Below, piece after piece: positions 28,601 to 36,800 of a stretch of DNA of 64,000 nucleotides (positions within the stretch are counted from its first letter, which is position 1; the number at the start of each line of letters is the position of its first letter). Under the pieces are notes generated by a model. It was not told the DNA's origin. It saw only the letters and a list, made by a program, of their open reading frames with translations, and ran no database searches. This DNA comes from Pseudomonas viridiflava. GTDB taxonomy: Bacteria; Pseudomonadota; Gammaproteobacteria; Pseudomonadales; Pseudomonadaceae. A program made the translations under genes and the position numbers. The stretch is from contig NZ_UTHA01000227.1 of NCBI RefSeq assembly GCF_900582195.1, positions 353,452 through 417,451 on the forward strand, in the 5' to 3' direction.

Positions 28601-30531
28601 ACACCAATGCGGTGGTGGTCACCGATCTCAATCAACTCAACTCGGTGCTCTCGGGCACCGTGCAGGGTGCGCCGGTCACCGGTTCGTTGCTGGGCGAGGG
28701 CGGTACCTTCGGCGCCGATGGCGGTTTCATCAAGTCCATCGTGGTCGACGGCACCACTTACACCTACGATCCGAAAGCCCTCAGCGGCCAAGGCTCGCTG
28801 ACGCCAAGCGGCGGCACCAATCACGGGACGTTCAACACCGTGAACAACACGTTGAGCATCGCCACCAATAATGGCGGCACACTGGTGGTCAACCTCGACA
28901 GCGGCGACTACACCTACACCTCGCAGAAAACCACCGCCGTGGTCATCACCGAGAACATCGGCTTCACCGTCAGCGACAACGACGGCGATCTCGCCAGCTC
29001 GACACTGACCGTGAAAGTGATCCCCAACGCGCCGCCGGTGGCCGTCGACGACCATGTCATCACCAACGTGCTCTCGGGCAATATTGTCGTGCCGGGCGAG
29101 TTGCTGCTGGCCAACGACACCGATCCGAATGGCGATACGCTCAACGCCACGCCGACCAGTTTCAATACGGGCTGGATCTCGAAAGCGGCGGACTTCACCG
29201 GCACCGGGGCGATCAACTTCACCGGCACCAACGTCAACACCGCCGCCAACCAGAACCTGGCCAACGTGCGCAGTTCGTTCAGCGCCAACGCCGCGACCAT
29301 GACTGCCTTGCTGGTGGTCAGCGGCTATCTCGGTGCAGTGACCAACAGCAACGCCAACGATGAAGACCGCATCACCGTCAACCTGCGCCAGGGCGAAACC
29401 CTCAACCTCGATCACAACCTGGCGGCCGGTCACGTCACCATGGAGTACTCGATCAATGGTGGCGCCTACACAACCCTGGCGGACGGGCAAACCCTCACCG
29501 CGTCGGCCGATGGCGTCTATCAGATCCACATCACCAACATCACCAACCCTAACGGCGGCGGTAACCCCAACGCGGCGGAAAACTATCAGCTGACCATGAC
29601 CCTCAACTACGCCGGGGCGCATGACATTACCCCGGACTTCCACGGCACCTACACCGCCAATGACAACCATGGCGGCAGCGACACGGCCAACGTCAGCATC
29701 AGCTATCAGGACGGCCACACCCTCACCGGCACCGCAGGGGATGACGTGCTGGTGGCCGGCAGCGGCGACAACATCATCAACGCCGGCGACGGCAACGATG
29801 TACTCACCGCAGGCGCAGGCAATAACGAGCTGCACGGCGGCGCAGGCAATGATTTGCTGTATAGCGGCCCGGGCAATGACTTGCTCGACGGCGGCACTGG
29901 CAGCGACACCGCCAGCTACGCCCACGCCACGGCTGCCGTCACCGTCAACCTCGGCCTGCTCGGTGCGCAAAACACCTTCGGCGCCGGCACTGACACCCTG
30001 ACCGGGATCGAGAACCTTGTCGGCTCGAACTTCAACGACACCCTGACCGGCGACAACAATAACAACGTGATCAACGGTGGCCTCGGTAACGACATCCTCA
30101 ACGGTGGCGGCGGTGATGACCTGCTGATCGGCGGCATGGGCAACAACACCATGACCGGCGGCGCAGGGGCTGACACCTTCCAGTGGCCCAAGGGCAACAG
30201 CGGCCACGACCTGATCACCGACTTTACCCCCGGCACCGACAAGCTCGACCTGTCGCAACTGCTGCAAGGTGAAAACGGCACCACAGCGTCGCTGGATGAC
30301 TACCTGCACTTCACCGTCACCGGCAGCGGCGCCTCGGTCCTCACCAGCATCGACGTCAGCGCCATGGCCGGTGCGACGCCGAACCAGACGATTGATCTGG
30401 CCGGCGTCAACCTCGCCAGCCACTACGGCGTGACGCCGGGGGCGGGCGGGGTGGTTGCCGGTGGGCATGACACGGCGACGATCATCAGTGGGATGCTGAA
30501 TGATCATTCGTTGAAGGTGGATACGGTGTAA
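22669..30531 (+). CDS. mapA: Giant RTX adhesin with LapG-type retention module (MapA-like)
   Basis: A 2620-residue surface adhesin exported by a type I system. Residues 1-120 form the retention module that stalls the protein in the outer-membrane pore; T115-A116-A117-G118 is the TAAG type of site cut by the periplasmic protease LapG. Residues 189-923 are three 245-residue cadherin/VCBS-like repeats; residues 924-1417 a 494-residue composite repeat; residues 1418-1795 a similar partial unit. A von Willebrand A domain spans about 1814-2000 with metal site DISGS. RTX nonapeptides (GGAGNDLL, GGTGSDTAS) occupy about 2355-2500, then a C-terminal export signal. ATG at 22669 has GGAGG eight bases upstream. 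Size and private exporter fit MapA, the second adhesin of P. fluorescens, not the larger LapA. Confidence 0.87.
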   Translation: MATLIGTVTKVIGQVFAQSADGTKRALVEGDRLFAGDQLITGAEGAVAVHLQNGQELTLGRGSSMTMTGELLAGQAGHVNAAEAVTPSDAQLTDVEQIQKAIAAGDDPSQTAEATAAGPNAPGGAPGEAGGGHSFVLLTEVGGRVDPIIGFPTAGFGGIPEFPEERRNAVIDNGDDTPAVVVPPPVNNPVTLTDLNVAGGELSLSEANLPDGSSANPGALTQSGSFTVSAPDGLTSLSIGGINVIVGGVPIGFPQSITSQLGNTLTVTGYNPATGVVTYSYTLNGNETHAAGDGANNLSEQFTVIAGDSNGDTATGTLDVNITDDVPKAFDDGNGTASETQLTLTGNVLTNDVQGADRVPTGPVTPGTFTGTYGTLVLNANGTYTYTLNTSDADFKNLHGGGNGTETFAYTITDSDGDTSTANLVLQIHNNDDPVVINGLNVEGGELTVYEKNLSDGSTPDSTALTQNGTFTITALDGVTTLTVGGIAVVTNGVAAGFPQSVTTPLGSTLTITGFNASTGVVSYSYTLVDNETHPNADGANNLPEQFAVTVVDDNGTTATGTLDVNIVDDLPKANDDSNGTASESQLTLTGNVLTNDVQGADRVPTGPVTPGTFTGTYGTLVLNADGTYTYTLNTSDADFKNLHGGGNGTETFAYTITDADGDTSTANLVLQIHNNDDPVIINGLDVNGGELTVYEKNLTDGSTPDSTALTQNGTFTITALDGVTTLTVGGIAVVTNGVAAGFPQSVTTPLGSTLTITGFNASTGVVSYSYTLVDNEAHPTANGANNLPEQFAVTVVDDNGTTANGTLDVNIVDDLPKAVDDSNGTASETQLALTGNVLTNDVQGADRVPTGPVTPGTFTGTYGTLVLNANGTYTYTLNTNDADFKNLHGGGNGTETFAYTITDSDGDTSTANLVLQIHNNDDPVIINGLDVNGGELTVYEKNLSDGTSPNTPALTQSGTFTVTALDGLQTLTVGGINVVTGGVAAGFPQSVVTPLGSTLTITGYNPVTGVVSYSYTLVDNETHPNANGANSITENFNVVATDTDGSTANGQINVNIVDDLPSAHPDAASVAEGGTVSGNVLNNDIGGADGPAVTGAVVGVRAGSDTSTSAIGGLNSNINGTYGYLTLDANGNAVYHSNPNAVNGPGAVDVFTYTVRDSDGDESTTTITIDVANSKLYATSDTDVSVFEKALDLTKDGADLAPGTVTGSDPTSTGETASGTLVGAVTGAVGAISYALVGSATGNYGQIVLNPNGTYTYTLTSPASTTPHADDGANTLTETFTYQATDSLGNIVTSTIVVSIVDDVPKAVSDGNANSASETQLTLTGNVLTNDVQGADVVATGPNAGPITAGTFTGTYGTLVLNANGTYTYTLNPNDADFKNLHGGGNGTETFTYTLTDADGDTSTANLVLNIHNNDDPVLLNGLDVNGGELTVYEKNLSDGTSPDTPALTQNGTFTVTALDGLQTLTVGGIAVVTNGVAAGFPQSVVSPLGSTFTVTGYNPATGVVSYSYTLVDNETHPNANGANSLTENFNVVATDTDGSTANGQINVNIIDDLPSAKPDTGSVAEGGTVNVSVLGNDISGADGAATVIGVRAGSNTGTSAIGGLNSNINGNFGYLTLDAAGNAIYHSNPNSVSPPGATDTFTYTIRDSDGDESTTTITINVADSKLMASVDQDVTVYEKALDLTKDGQDLAAGTVTGSDPTNTGETATGTLVGAVTGGTGAITYTLVGSATGSYGQIQLNADGTYTYTLTSAPKTTPNANDGANTLSESFTYQATDALGNSTTSTLVVNIVDDVPKAVASDRSVAAVEIDSNLLIVLDISGSMADASGVPGLSRLALAKQAISALLDKYDDLGDVKVQLVTFSSNATDRTSVWVDVATAKTILAGLTAGGGTNYDAAVAVMQTAFNTSGKLTGAQNVGYFFSDGKPNEGDINAADEAALKNFLDANNIKNYAIGLGSGVSNANLDPLAYDGISHTNTNAVVVTDLNQLNSVLSGTVQGAPVTGSLLGEGGTFGADGGFIKSIVVDGTTYTYDPKALSGQGSLTPSGGTNHGTFNTVNNTLSIATNNGGTLVVNLDSGDYTYTSQKTTAVVITENIGFTVSDNDGDLASSTLTVKVIPNAPPVAVDDHVITNVLSGNIVVPGELLLANDTDPNGDTLNATPTSFNTGWISKAADFTGTGAINFTGTNVNTAANQNLANVRSSFSANAATMTALLVVSGYLGAVTNSNANDEDRITVNLRQGETLNLDHNLAAGHVTMEYSINGGAYTTLADGQTLTASADGVYQIHITNITNPNGGGNPNAAENYQLTMTLNYAGAHDITPDFHGTYTANDNHGGSDTANVSISYQDGHTLTGTAGDDVLVAGSGDNIINAGDGNDVLTAGAGNNELHGGAGNDLLYSGPGNDLLDGGTGSDTASYAHATAAVTVNLGLLGAQNTFGAGTDTLTGIENLVGSNFNDTLTGDNNNNVINGGLGNDILNGGGGDDLLIGGMGNNTMTGGAGADTFQWPKGNSGHDLITDFTPGTDKLDLSQLLQGENGTTASLDDYLHFTVTGSGASVLTSIDVSAMAGATPNQTIDLAGVNLASHYGVTPGAGGVVAGGHDTATIISGMLNDHSLKVDTV
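23233..28050 (+). repeat. Long tandem coding repeats inside mapA
   Basis: Unit starts are at 23233, 23968, 24703, 25438 and 26920. The first three spacings are exactly 735 bases (245 codons), the fourth is 1482. Units 2 and 3 are nearly identical in protein and close in DNA, so unit number can change by recombination and short-read assembly may collapse them. Confidence 0.9.
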
Positions 30532-30548
30532 GCGACGCCTGAAACGAC

Positions 30549-30590
30549 AAAACCCGCCGTCCCGTACAACCGGGACGGCGGGTTTTTTCT
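30549..30590 (+). terminator. Rho-independent terminator of mapA
   Basis: AACCCGCCGTCCCG and its complement CGGGACGGCGGGTT flank a six-base loop and are followed by TTTTTT, 18 bases after the mapA stop codon. Confidence 0.93.
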
Positions 30591-30623
30591 GTCTCATGGT
30601 ATGGCGTTGCTAATTCTGGCCCC

Positions 30624-30687
30624 TTCGCGAGCAGGCTCACTCCCACATTGGAGTGCGGTTAACTGTGGGAGCGAGCCTGCTCGCGAA
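30624..30687. repeat. REP pair (inverted)
   Basis: Arms about 15 bases apart; one arm carries a single change (GGCTCACTCCCA in place of GGCTCGCTCCCA). It lies between mapA and the broken DUF6124 gene. Confidence 0.88.
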
Positions 30688-30734
30688 AGCGCCTGATCTG
30701 ACGCCGAATAACTCAGCGGTTGATCACGCCTGCA

Positions 30735-31044
30735 TCAACCCGGCAACTCCAGATTATCCATCACCCGATTCACCGCCAGCTCCCCGAGCATGATCAACTG
30801 CGCAAGCCCCAACAGCGTCCGCCGTTGCGACGCCGGCAACAGGGCGCCGGCGTCATGGGCGATGGTCTTGGCCGAAGCGAGTGTTTCGCAAGCATTGGCC
30901 AGCAGCTTCTCGTTTTTGATGTCTGCGGTCACGGCGTACATCGAGCGGGTTTTACGTGGCGGCGTCGTTGAGCTTTTTTGAGTCGAGGGATTCGTAGGGT
31001 GAGGCGAGATCGGTTTCGGGCGGGTTGGGTGTGGGTTTGATCAT
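30735..31044 (-). pseudogene. DUF6124 gene with internal deletion and frameshift
   Basis: From the ATG at 31044, which has a good AGGAGC ribosome site, the minus strand reads MIKPTPNPPETDLASPYESL, then DSKKLNDAAT and a TAA at 30954-30952. The C-terminal part of the same family (MYAVTADIKNEKLLANACET onward to NRVMDNLELPG) continues in another frame from 30941. Intact DUF6124 proteins carry a further linker of about 20-30 residues between these parts. The junction therefore looks like a small internal deletion that also shifted the frame. A protein might still start at the internal ATG at 30941 (68 residues), but no ribosome site supports it. Confidence 0.78.
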
Positions 31045-31054
31045 GGTAAAGCTC

Positions 31055-31137
31055 CTAGAGTCGGGGGAGCCGCCACATTTCGCTGCGATACGAAAAGAAG
31101 GTGGCAGCTATACGCGGGTCGCAGACCGGGACTCTAG
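31055..31137 (-). promoter_or_regulatory. Structured RNA leader of the DUF6124 gene
   Basis: Nested complementary segments in the 5' leader: an outer stem CTAGAGTC/GACTCTAG (31130-31137 with 31055-31062, 8 of 8 pairs), a middle stem AGCTGCCAC/GTGGCGGCT (31101-31109 with 31068-31076, one G-U pair), an inner stem TTTCG/CGAAA (31091-31095 with 31078-31082), and a side hairpin GGTC-TGC-GACC (31117-31127). The outer stem shares two bases with the AGGAGC ribosome site at 31051-31056, so folding could limit translation. This is a prediction from pairing only. Confidence 0.6.
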
Positions 31138-31517
31138 AACCGGCAGACCCTAAGGTCTCCCACGTACAGCCGCCATAAAAAGCGCCGGTGTTGTGCGTCC
31201 AGAGATCGACGGTCTGCGAGACCCGATCACTGATGTGTCAGCGACCGACCCACGATAGAACCCACCCCCAAGACGCACAAGCCGGCGGATTCTGGCTTAG
31301 CTGTAGGCAAGGGCGCAAGCGTCTGTAGCCTGAACCCTTTTATTCCCAATTCGAATAAACATTCTTGTTTAATCGCCTGGGGCACTAACAGGCAAGCCCA
31401 CATAACAGGCGGAGCGCGTTCCCATGCGGAGCCTGAGACGCTCAATACACCCTCGCTGTTACTGGAAATCCAGGTTTTTCTAGTCGAAATATCAAAGGTC
31501 CTGTGTTTTGATCTTGT
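31138..31517. other. Intergenic space upstream of the DUF6124 leader
   Basis: No convincing gene. On the minus strand there is a further hairpin (AGACC-TTAG-GGTCT, 31151-31164), the imperfect pair CGCTGACACATCAGTG near 31230, and a 38-base block at 31268-31305 that recurs with four differences at 33628-33666. An AT-rich imperfect hairpin near 31353-31372 may terminate the 649-residue protein gene. Confidence 0.5.
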
Positions 31518-33467
31518 TCAGGATTCAAGTTTGAAATAATCCAATGCATACCAATCCCAAGGATGAACGAATTCAATGCGGGCGATACCGCTTGCTTCAT
31601 ACTGAAAGAACACAGGAGTATTATGATTTTGGCCTTGTATCTCCGTGGAACCGAGGAGTTGGCCGGTTCGCCCGTAAAAGTTTAGTTTCACTAACACGTT
31701 CATGTATGAATGCCAGAAACTTATACGGCGATAATTAGAGTCAAAGTCCATTCGAATGTGTTGCTCTCCCTCATAGTCATTTTTGTCCGACGAATTGAAG
31801 AAATGACCTTCTCGTTGCCCGGGTATTGCTGGATGACCAGGTAGCAAGCCAGCAATGCCTATACGTCCAGGGCCAGAGTTGTAAGTGATACGCATGGAGG
31901 GAAGATTTATGCTCTGGCCTGCAACTATGTATTGTTGCCGCTGGCTGTCGAAGTTTTCCAGTATTTCTCTAGTTTCAATTGCCTCACCAAACATCAACTC
32001 CGTCAGTTCCGAGACCACTTCGTCCTTATCGGGATTAGTGATGGTGCTTTGCACGATCAAAGGAGAGTTGGCGTAGGGGGTGATGTATCGGGCCGGCACG
32101 TTGAAGACGATCGGCTGAGTCGGGTCGGTGACGATCTGACCAAAAATGAGCAGTACCGTAATCCCGTCCTTATCGATGGTTTGCCAACGGAGCGTGGCAT
32201 GTGCACCTTTTTCCGCAGGCCAGTAGGCGCAAGTCACCTTCGCCATGGCAGTGTCGAGTGGCAACTTGCCGTCTATCACGGGTTCGACTGTCGGTGGCCC
32301 CAATGGTCGGGATGTACCCCAGACAGTCACATCGGCGGGTTTCGAGTATTGAGTCTGGCCTGCCTTGGTCAACGTGTATGTCGCACGGGCCGAACCTGAG
32401 ATCAGATTGCGTACGCGTTCGTTCTCGATCGGAAAAGTCAGCACCTGACTGCCGATGGACAGGGTCTGGCTGTAGGAGTGTGTGACTGACTCTCCATTTC
32501 GAGTAACTCCTTGCAGGGTCAGTACGACCAAATCGTTTCTGGAAAAGTTACCTACGATCACAATCGGCATGGTGCCGCCGGCAAGCTGGTCGTAGTCCAC
32601 TACATTGGCGTCGGCTACTGCAAACAAAGGTGCGGCCAGCAATTTCAATTCGGATTCGACCGGAAGCAGCAGTGAGTCCGACCAGCCACTGCCATTTTCC
32701 ACAACATCGTAGACAGCCCAACGTACCACCAGGCTGTTGGGTTTGAGCTCCACGAGTTTTTGGAGCTGACTCGGAGTCAACTCAAAGACCACATCACCCA
32801 GTTTGGTGACCGTAATTTCCTGTCGTAGAGCACCGACACTCAGTATCACTTTATCGCCGATGCTTTGGTTGAAGTACTGCTTCACCTCAAAGCTCATACC
32901 TTCTTCAATGACACTTTTATCGACGATGGTTTCTGAAGGTACTGGCAGTTTCAGGCCTTGGTTGAATGGCTTGCCACCGTCAATATCCGGCTCGCCCGGC
33001 GCGGGGTATTTGTAGAACAACGGAATTCTGGGTGAAGGTTCTGCGGTATTACCGCTCACGCGCTGAATCTCGTACCAGAAATCCTGGTTCGCATTGACCT
33101 GCGGCGAGAACCTGTCTTCCAGATCCTCAACTGAAAGATAAAAGGGAATGTCTTTCGCGTTTCCGTCGTTATCGAAGTGTGCGTCCGTCACCCTGATTTT
33201 CTCTACGGGCGCATTTTTGTGTTCGACGAAGACTTCTATGTCATCGCCGACGGCCATATTGATGTAAGCAAGGATAAAGCCCAGTACCCCATCAATGTCG
33301 CTGTGTGCCATGTGGATGTTGATACCTAGGGCACCGTCCTTTTGCGGTTTGTTACCGACCAGATAGGGCGGAGCTACCGCTAATACACCGATGCTGCGGT
33401 CCGGCGGGAAAATCACGATTTGCCCGGCGGCAAACCCCTCGTTAGTCACTGGATTGTTCATCGACAT
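31518..33467 (-). CDS. Unknown 649-residue protein, paralogue of the 33820-36831 gene
   Basis: I do not recognise a named family. There is no signal peptide or membrane helix. Residues 1-60 (IVIFPPDRSIGVLAVAPPYL, then DGALGINIHMAHSDIDG) and the next about 430 residues align closely to the 1003-residue protein, including AGDDIEVFVEH/ IFIETR-type strands and GGKPFNQGL, and look like a chain of Ig-like or TIG-like beta domains. The last 130 residues (from about 520) are unrelated to the paralogue: SMRITYNSGPGRIGIAGLLP, then FDSNYRRISFWHSYMNVLVK and HPWDWYALDYFKLES, resembling a jelly-roll carbohydrate- or lipid-binding module. The promoter holds a lux-box-like palindrome. GC is lower than in the flanks. 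Confidence 0.75.
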   Translation of the reverse strand: MSMNNPVTNEGFAAGQIVIFPPDRSIGVLAVAPPYLVGNKPQKDGALGINIHMAHSDIDGVLGFILAYINMAVGDDIEVFVEHKNAPVEKIRVTDAHFDNDGNAKDIPFYLSVEDLEDRFSPQVNANQDFWYEIQRVSGNTAEPSPRIPLFYKYPAPGEPDIDGGKPFNQGLKLPVPSETIVDKSVIEEGMSFEVKQYFNQSIGDKVILSVGALRQEITVTKLGDVVFELTPSQLQKLVELKPNSLVVRWAVYDVVENGSGWSDSLLLPVESELKLLAAPLFAVADANVVDYDQLAGGTMPIVIVGNFSRNDLVVLTLQGVTRNGESVTHSYSQTLSIGSQVLTFPIENERVRNLISGSARATYTLTKAGQTQYSKPADVTVWGTSRPLGPPTVEPVIDGKLPLDTAMAKVTCAYWPAEKGAHATLRWQTIDKDGITVLLIFGQIVTDPTQPIVFNVPARYITPYANSPLIVQSTITNPDKDEVVSELTELMFGEAIETREILENFDSQRQQYIVAGQSINLPSMRITYNSGPGRIGIAGLLPGHPAIPGQREGHFFNSSDKNDYEGEQHIRMDFDSNYRRISFWHSYMNVLVKLNFYGRTGQLLGSTEIQGQNHNTPVFFQYEASGIARIEFVHPWDWYALDYFKLES

Positions 33468-33551
33468 TCACCTCGCAAGTCGTGCCACTGATGTGGGAAA
33501 TGAAGCGCACCGACAGGGAGAATTAGAGCGCCAGGCTGGCGCGGTTGCCTA

Positions 33552-33567
33552 CTGTCAGATCTGACAG
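33552..33567 (-). promoter_or_regulatory. Lux-box-like palindrome upstream of the 649-residue protein gene
   Basis: A perfect 16-base palindrome CTGTCAGATCTGACAG, 85 bases before the start codon. It matches the form of Pseudomonas LuxR-type sites (lasB OP1 is ACCTGCCAGTTCTGGCAGGT). On the gene strand the sequence TCTAAT follows 24 bases after the box and could be the -10 element, which places the box near -43. Confidence 0.65.
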
Positions 33568-33627
33568 GTGAGAGCTGATTTCAGACGAGCGGTCCAGGAC
33601 ATGCGGGACTGATACGAGAAGTCTGCC

Positions 33628-33666
33628 TCCAAGGCGCACAGTCCGGCGGATTCTGGCATAGCTGTA
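33628..33666. repeat. Second copy of the 38-base block found at 31268
   Basis: About 34 of 38 bases agree with 31268-31305 (core CCGGCGGATTCTGGC). On the minus strand it lies about 60 bases upstream of the lux-box-like site, while the first copy lies upstream of the DUF6124 leader. Confidence 0.6.
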
Positions 33667-33706
33667 AGCGCTGGCGCAGGGGGCTTGGGCTGTAAGAGGG
33701 GCTTGA

Positions 33707-33744
33707 AACTTCGACCTTAAACAATATTGTTTAAGGTCGAAGTT
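33707..33744. terminator. Perfect 38-base AT-rich palindrome, likely terminator
   Basis: AACTTCGACCTTAAACAAT followed directly by its exact complement, centred at 33725/33726. It stands 76 bases after the stop codon of the 1003-residue protein gene and before the promoter of the 649-residue gene. As RNA it would form a long hairpin with a very small loop. It could alternatively be a protein-binding dyad. Confidence 0.6.
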
Positions 33745-33819
33745 CGTAGGCGTCGATGACTCTTGCAGGAATCTAACTACCTGCAAGAGATCGCCGATCT
33801 TGGTTAGGTGGGCAGCGAC

Positions 33820-36800
33820 TCAATACGGTCTCAGGCACCAAGGCCAGTATTTGATGTAACTGATGTGAACGCAGACGTAACCTCCATTTTTTACTTGGTA
33901 TATCGCTCCATGATAAGACGCGCAGCCTATGTAGTCGCACATCCCGTAGATGCCTCCTGAGTTGAGAGGCCAGTAATAGTCGCCGCCGTAAACGCGCTGC
34001 ATGGCGGATATGGCAGCGGTCAACGGTATGGAGCCAGGAACACTGTTCATCCAGTTGATCGCCTCGCCATAGCCCATCGGGGCGCCGTGAATCGCCAAGG
34101 TGAAAACATTCCTGACTGAAACGCTATAGGTCAGTCTGCTGAAGCGGTCCTGAACAGTGATGAAGGCACTGCCATTGCGTACGCCAGTGACTTTTCCGTT
34201 TCCATCGACTGAGGCCACGCCCGGGTTACTACTGACGTAACTGATGGGAGGCACCCCGTAGGCGGCCGTGCGGATTTCAGTATTGCCGATGAAATCCAGC
34301 CCTGTGGTTGGCCACCCGGTGTATACCCGGTATCCATGCAGCGCCATGGCAGCCGAGTTGATTTGCAGTGCTCGACGGACAATAAAAGATCGGACAGGTG
34401 AGGTCAGGTTATTGCCATACAGCGCTCGAATCTGGATATCGGTTCGTACATCGAAAGCAAATCCGGACACCGGCGTTGAAAAGCTACCGTCTGCCTTCGT
34501 TGTCAGTTCTATCTTCGAATCGCCATTCACCAGAATTTCGATCGGTTGTTCAATGCTCGCAGTACCCTCGACGGTGACAGTGGTGTCGATTGTTGTGTCG
34601 CCGTGGGGTATATCCACATTAGCTGAGTTCATGATCGAAGTAATGACCGGTTGCAATTCAACCAGGGATTCGACCTGATAGGTCTGGCGGGGAAACGCCA
34701 ATGGTTTGCTGTTCCCCCAAAAGCGCACGTCAAAGAAAATTCTCAGTGAAGTGCCATCCTTGAGTCTTTGCAGCCATTCGAGCGGCAATCCCGCTGCGAG
34801 CCCGAAAGTAGTGCCGGTCAGCTCGCCTTTAAGAACGTCATAGCGTACCGCGACACCACTTTCGTCGGTGCCTTCAAACCAAAGAAACTGGGCCTGTCCC
34901 GGTGCTTGCCCCGTCCATGAATTGACCACCAATGTATTTTTGGAGGTGAGTTTTTTTACCTCCACCACCCCGGAAACTCCCGTTATCCGCGGTGTAGGAA
35001 ATCTTGCATCCTCGTCTGCGATGGGCAGAAAGGAAATCTCGACTGCTGCCGATGAAGCAATCTTTTTCCCATTGCGATTCAGGTTCCAGCTAAATGCCGC
35101 GGTCTTGCCTTGAAAGGTAACCATCAGAGGCCTGTTCAAAACAAAATCAGCTTCATTGTTCGAATCCAGCGGTGTCAGGGGGAAAGGCTTAATCCCGCCA
35201 GGAAGTTGTCTGAGTATCAGGCGAGCTCTGTCTTTCGCCACAGCCGCGGGATATTTCACTCGCAGGCTCGACAATGCTGCCAATGGATCGATCAGAACGG
35301 TGGCGGGCTGTACCGGGAAGGGCGGTGGCAGAACGATTTGCACTGCATCGCCAATCATCAACTCCGTCAGCTCGGAAAACACTTCGACTTCACCTGGATT
35401 GGTGATGGTGTTTTGGACGGTCAGAGGAGTGCTGGCGTAGCGTTCAATGTATTCCTTGGATATCTGGAAAACGATTTTCTCTGTCGGATCAGTGACGGTC
35501 CGCCCGAAGGTGAAACGTGCCAAGGTGCCGTCCATGTCAGTAGTCTGCCAGTGCAGCTTGACGTCTGCGCCTTTTTTCAATGGCCAGTAAGGGGCGACTG
35601 TGACGGAGGCAGTGGCGGTATCGACGGGTAGTTTGCCGTCGACCAATGGTTCGACAAGCGGCGATCCCAACGGTAGGGAGCTACCTGAGATCGTGATGTC
35701 GGCAGGCTTCGATTGCTGGACCTTGCCCGCGCGGGTCAGCTTATAGGTTGCTCGCAGTGAACCTCTGATCAGATTGCTTACGCGCTCATTTTCGATCGGG
35801 AAAGCGAGGGTTCTGCTGCTACCGATCAGTGTCTGGGAATAGTTGTCGGTGACCTGCACACCGCTTTGGGTGACCCCATTCAATGTCAAAGTAACCACAT
35901 CGTTTGCCGAGAATACGCCCGTGACCAGAATGCTCATGGGGCCGCCCACAAGCCAATCGTGGTTTACCACGTTGTCAGCGTCGGCTTGCTCGAAAATCGG
36001 TGCGGTCAGCAGCACGATGCCAGGTTTGTAGGTGAGCAGGAGCGAATCCGACCAGCCACTTGAGTTTTCCACCACATCGAACACCAGCCAGCGCACCACG
36101 AGACTGTTGGTGGGCGCCAATGTCTCTAATAGCTCCGGCGTCAGTTCAAAAACGATATCGCCCAACTCCGTGACGATGGATTTCAATCGCAGTGAGCCAA
36201 AGGCCAGAACCACAACATCGCCAATCGATTGATTGAAATACTCAAGTACTGTGACGAACATTCCGTCATTGATAACGGTTTTATCGATAACACTTTCTGA
36301 GGCCTGCGCAAGCATCAGGCCTTGGTTGAACGGCTTGCCACCATCGGTATCCGCTTCACCCGGGGCGGGGTATTTGTAAAACATCGGTATCGGTGGCGAT
36401 TGATCGGATCCGTTGCCACTGACGCGTTCAACGGTGTACCAGAAATCCTTGTTCTCGTTTTTCAGAGGCGTGAACCGGGATTCCAGGTCTTCCGCCGATA
36501 TGTAAAAGGGGATATTTTTTGCCTGGCCATCGACATCGAAATGCGCGTCCGTGACAGTAAATTCCGCGACGGGCAGGTCTCTGGTTTCGATGAATATTCT
36601 GATCTGGTCACCGATGGCCATGTTTAGATAGGCCAGGATGTAGCACAGTAATCCGTCCAGATCGCTATGCACCATTGCGATATTGATGCCCAGGGCGCCG
36701 TCGCTTTGCGGTTTGTGTCCAAGTGGATAGGGGGGGGCAACCGCTAGCACGCCAATACCGCGATCCGGCGGGAATAACACCACTTGTTGTGAGGTAGAAC

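Noticed and set aside
17069..30531. Naming the adhesin lapA
   Set aside because: LapA is about twice as long and lies with lapD/lapG; the size, divergent private exporter and absence of lapD/lapG here fit MapA better.
30735..30941. Independent 68-residue gene
   Set aside because: It is the C-terminal half of a DUF6124 gene whose start and ribosome site are at 31044 in another frame.
31227..31445. 72-codon minus-strand frame
   Set aside because: It spans the conserved 38-base block and leader upstream of the DUF6124 gene; conservation there is at the DNA level and no ribosome site is present.
33523..33786. 87-codon minus-strand frame across the promoter of the 649-residue gene
   Set aside because: It shares LSDLTVG with a frame at 36876-37199 only because both read through the duplicated lux-box-like promoter.
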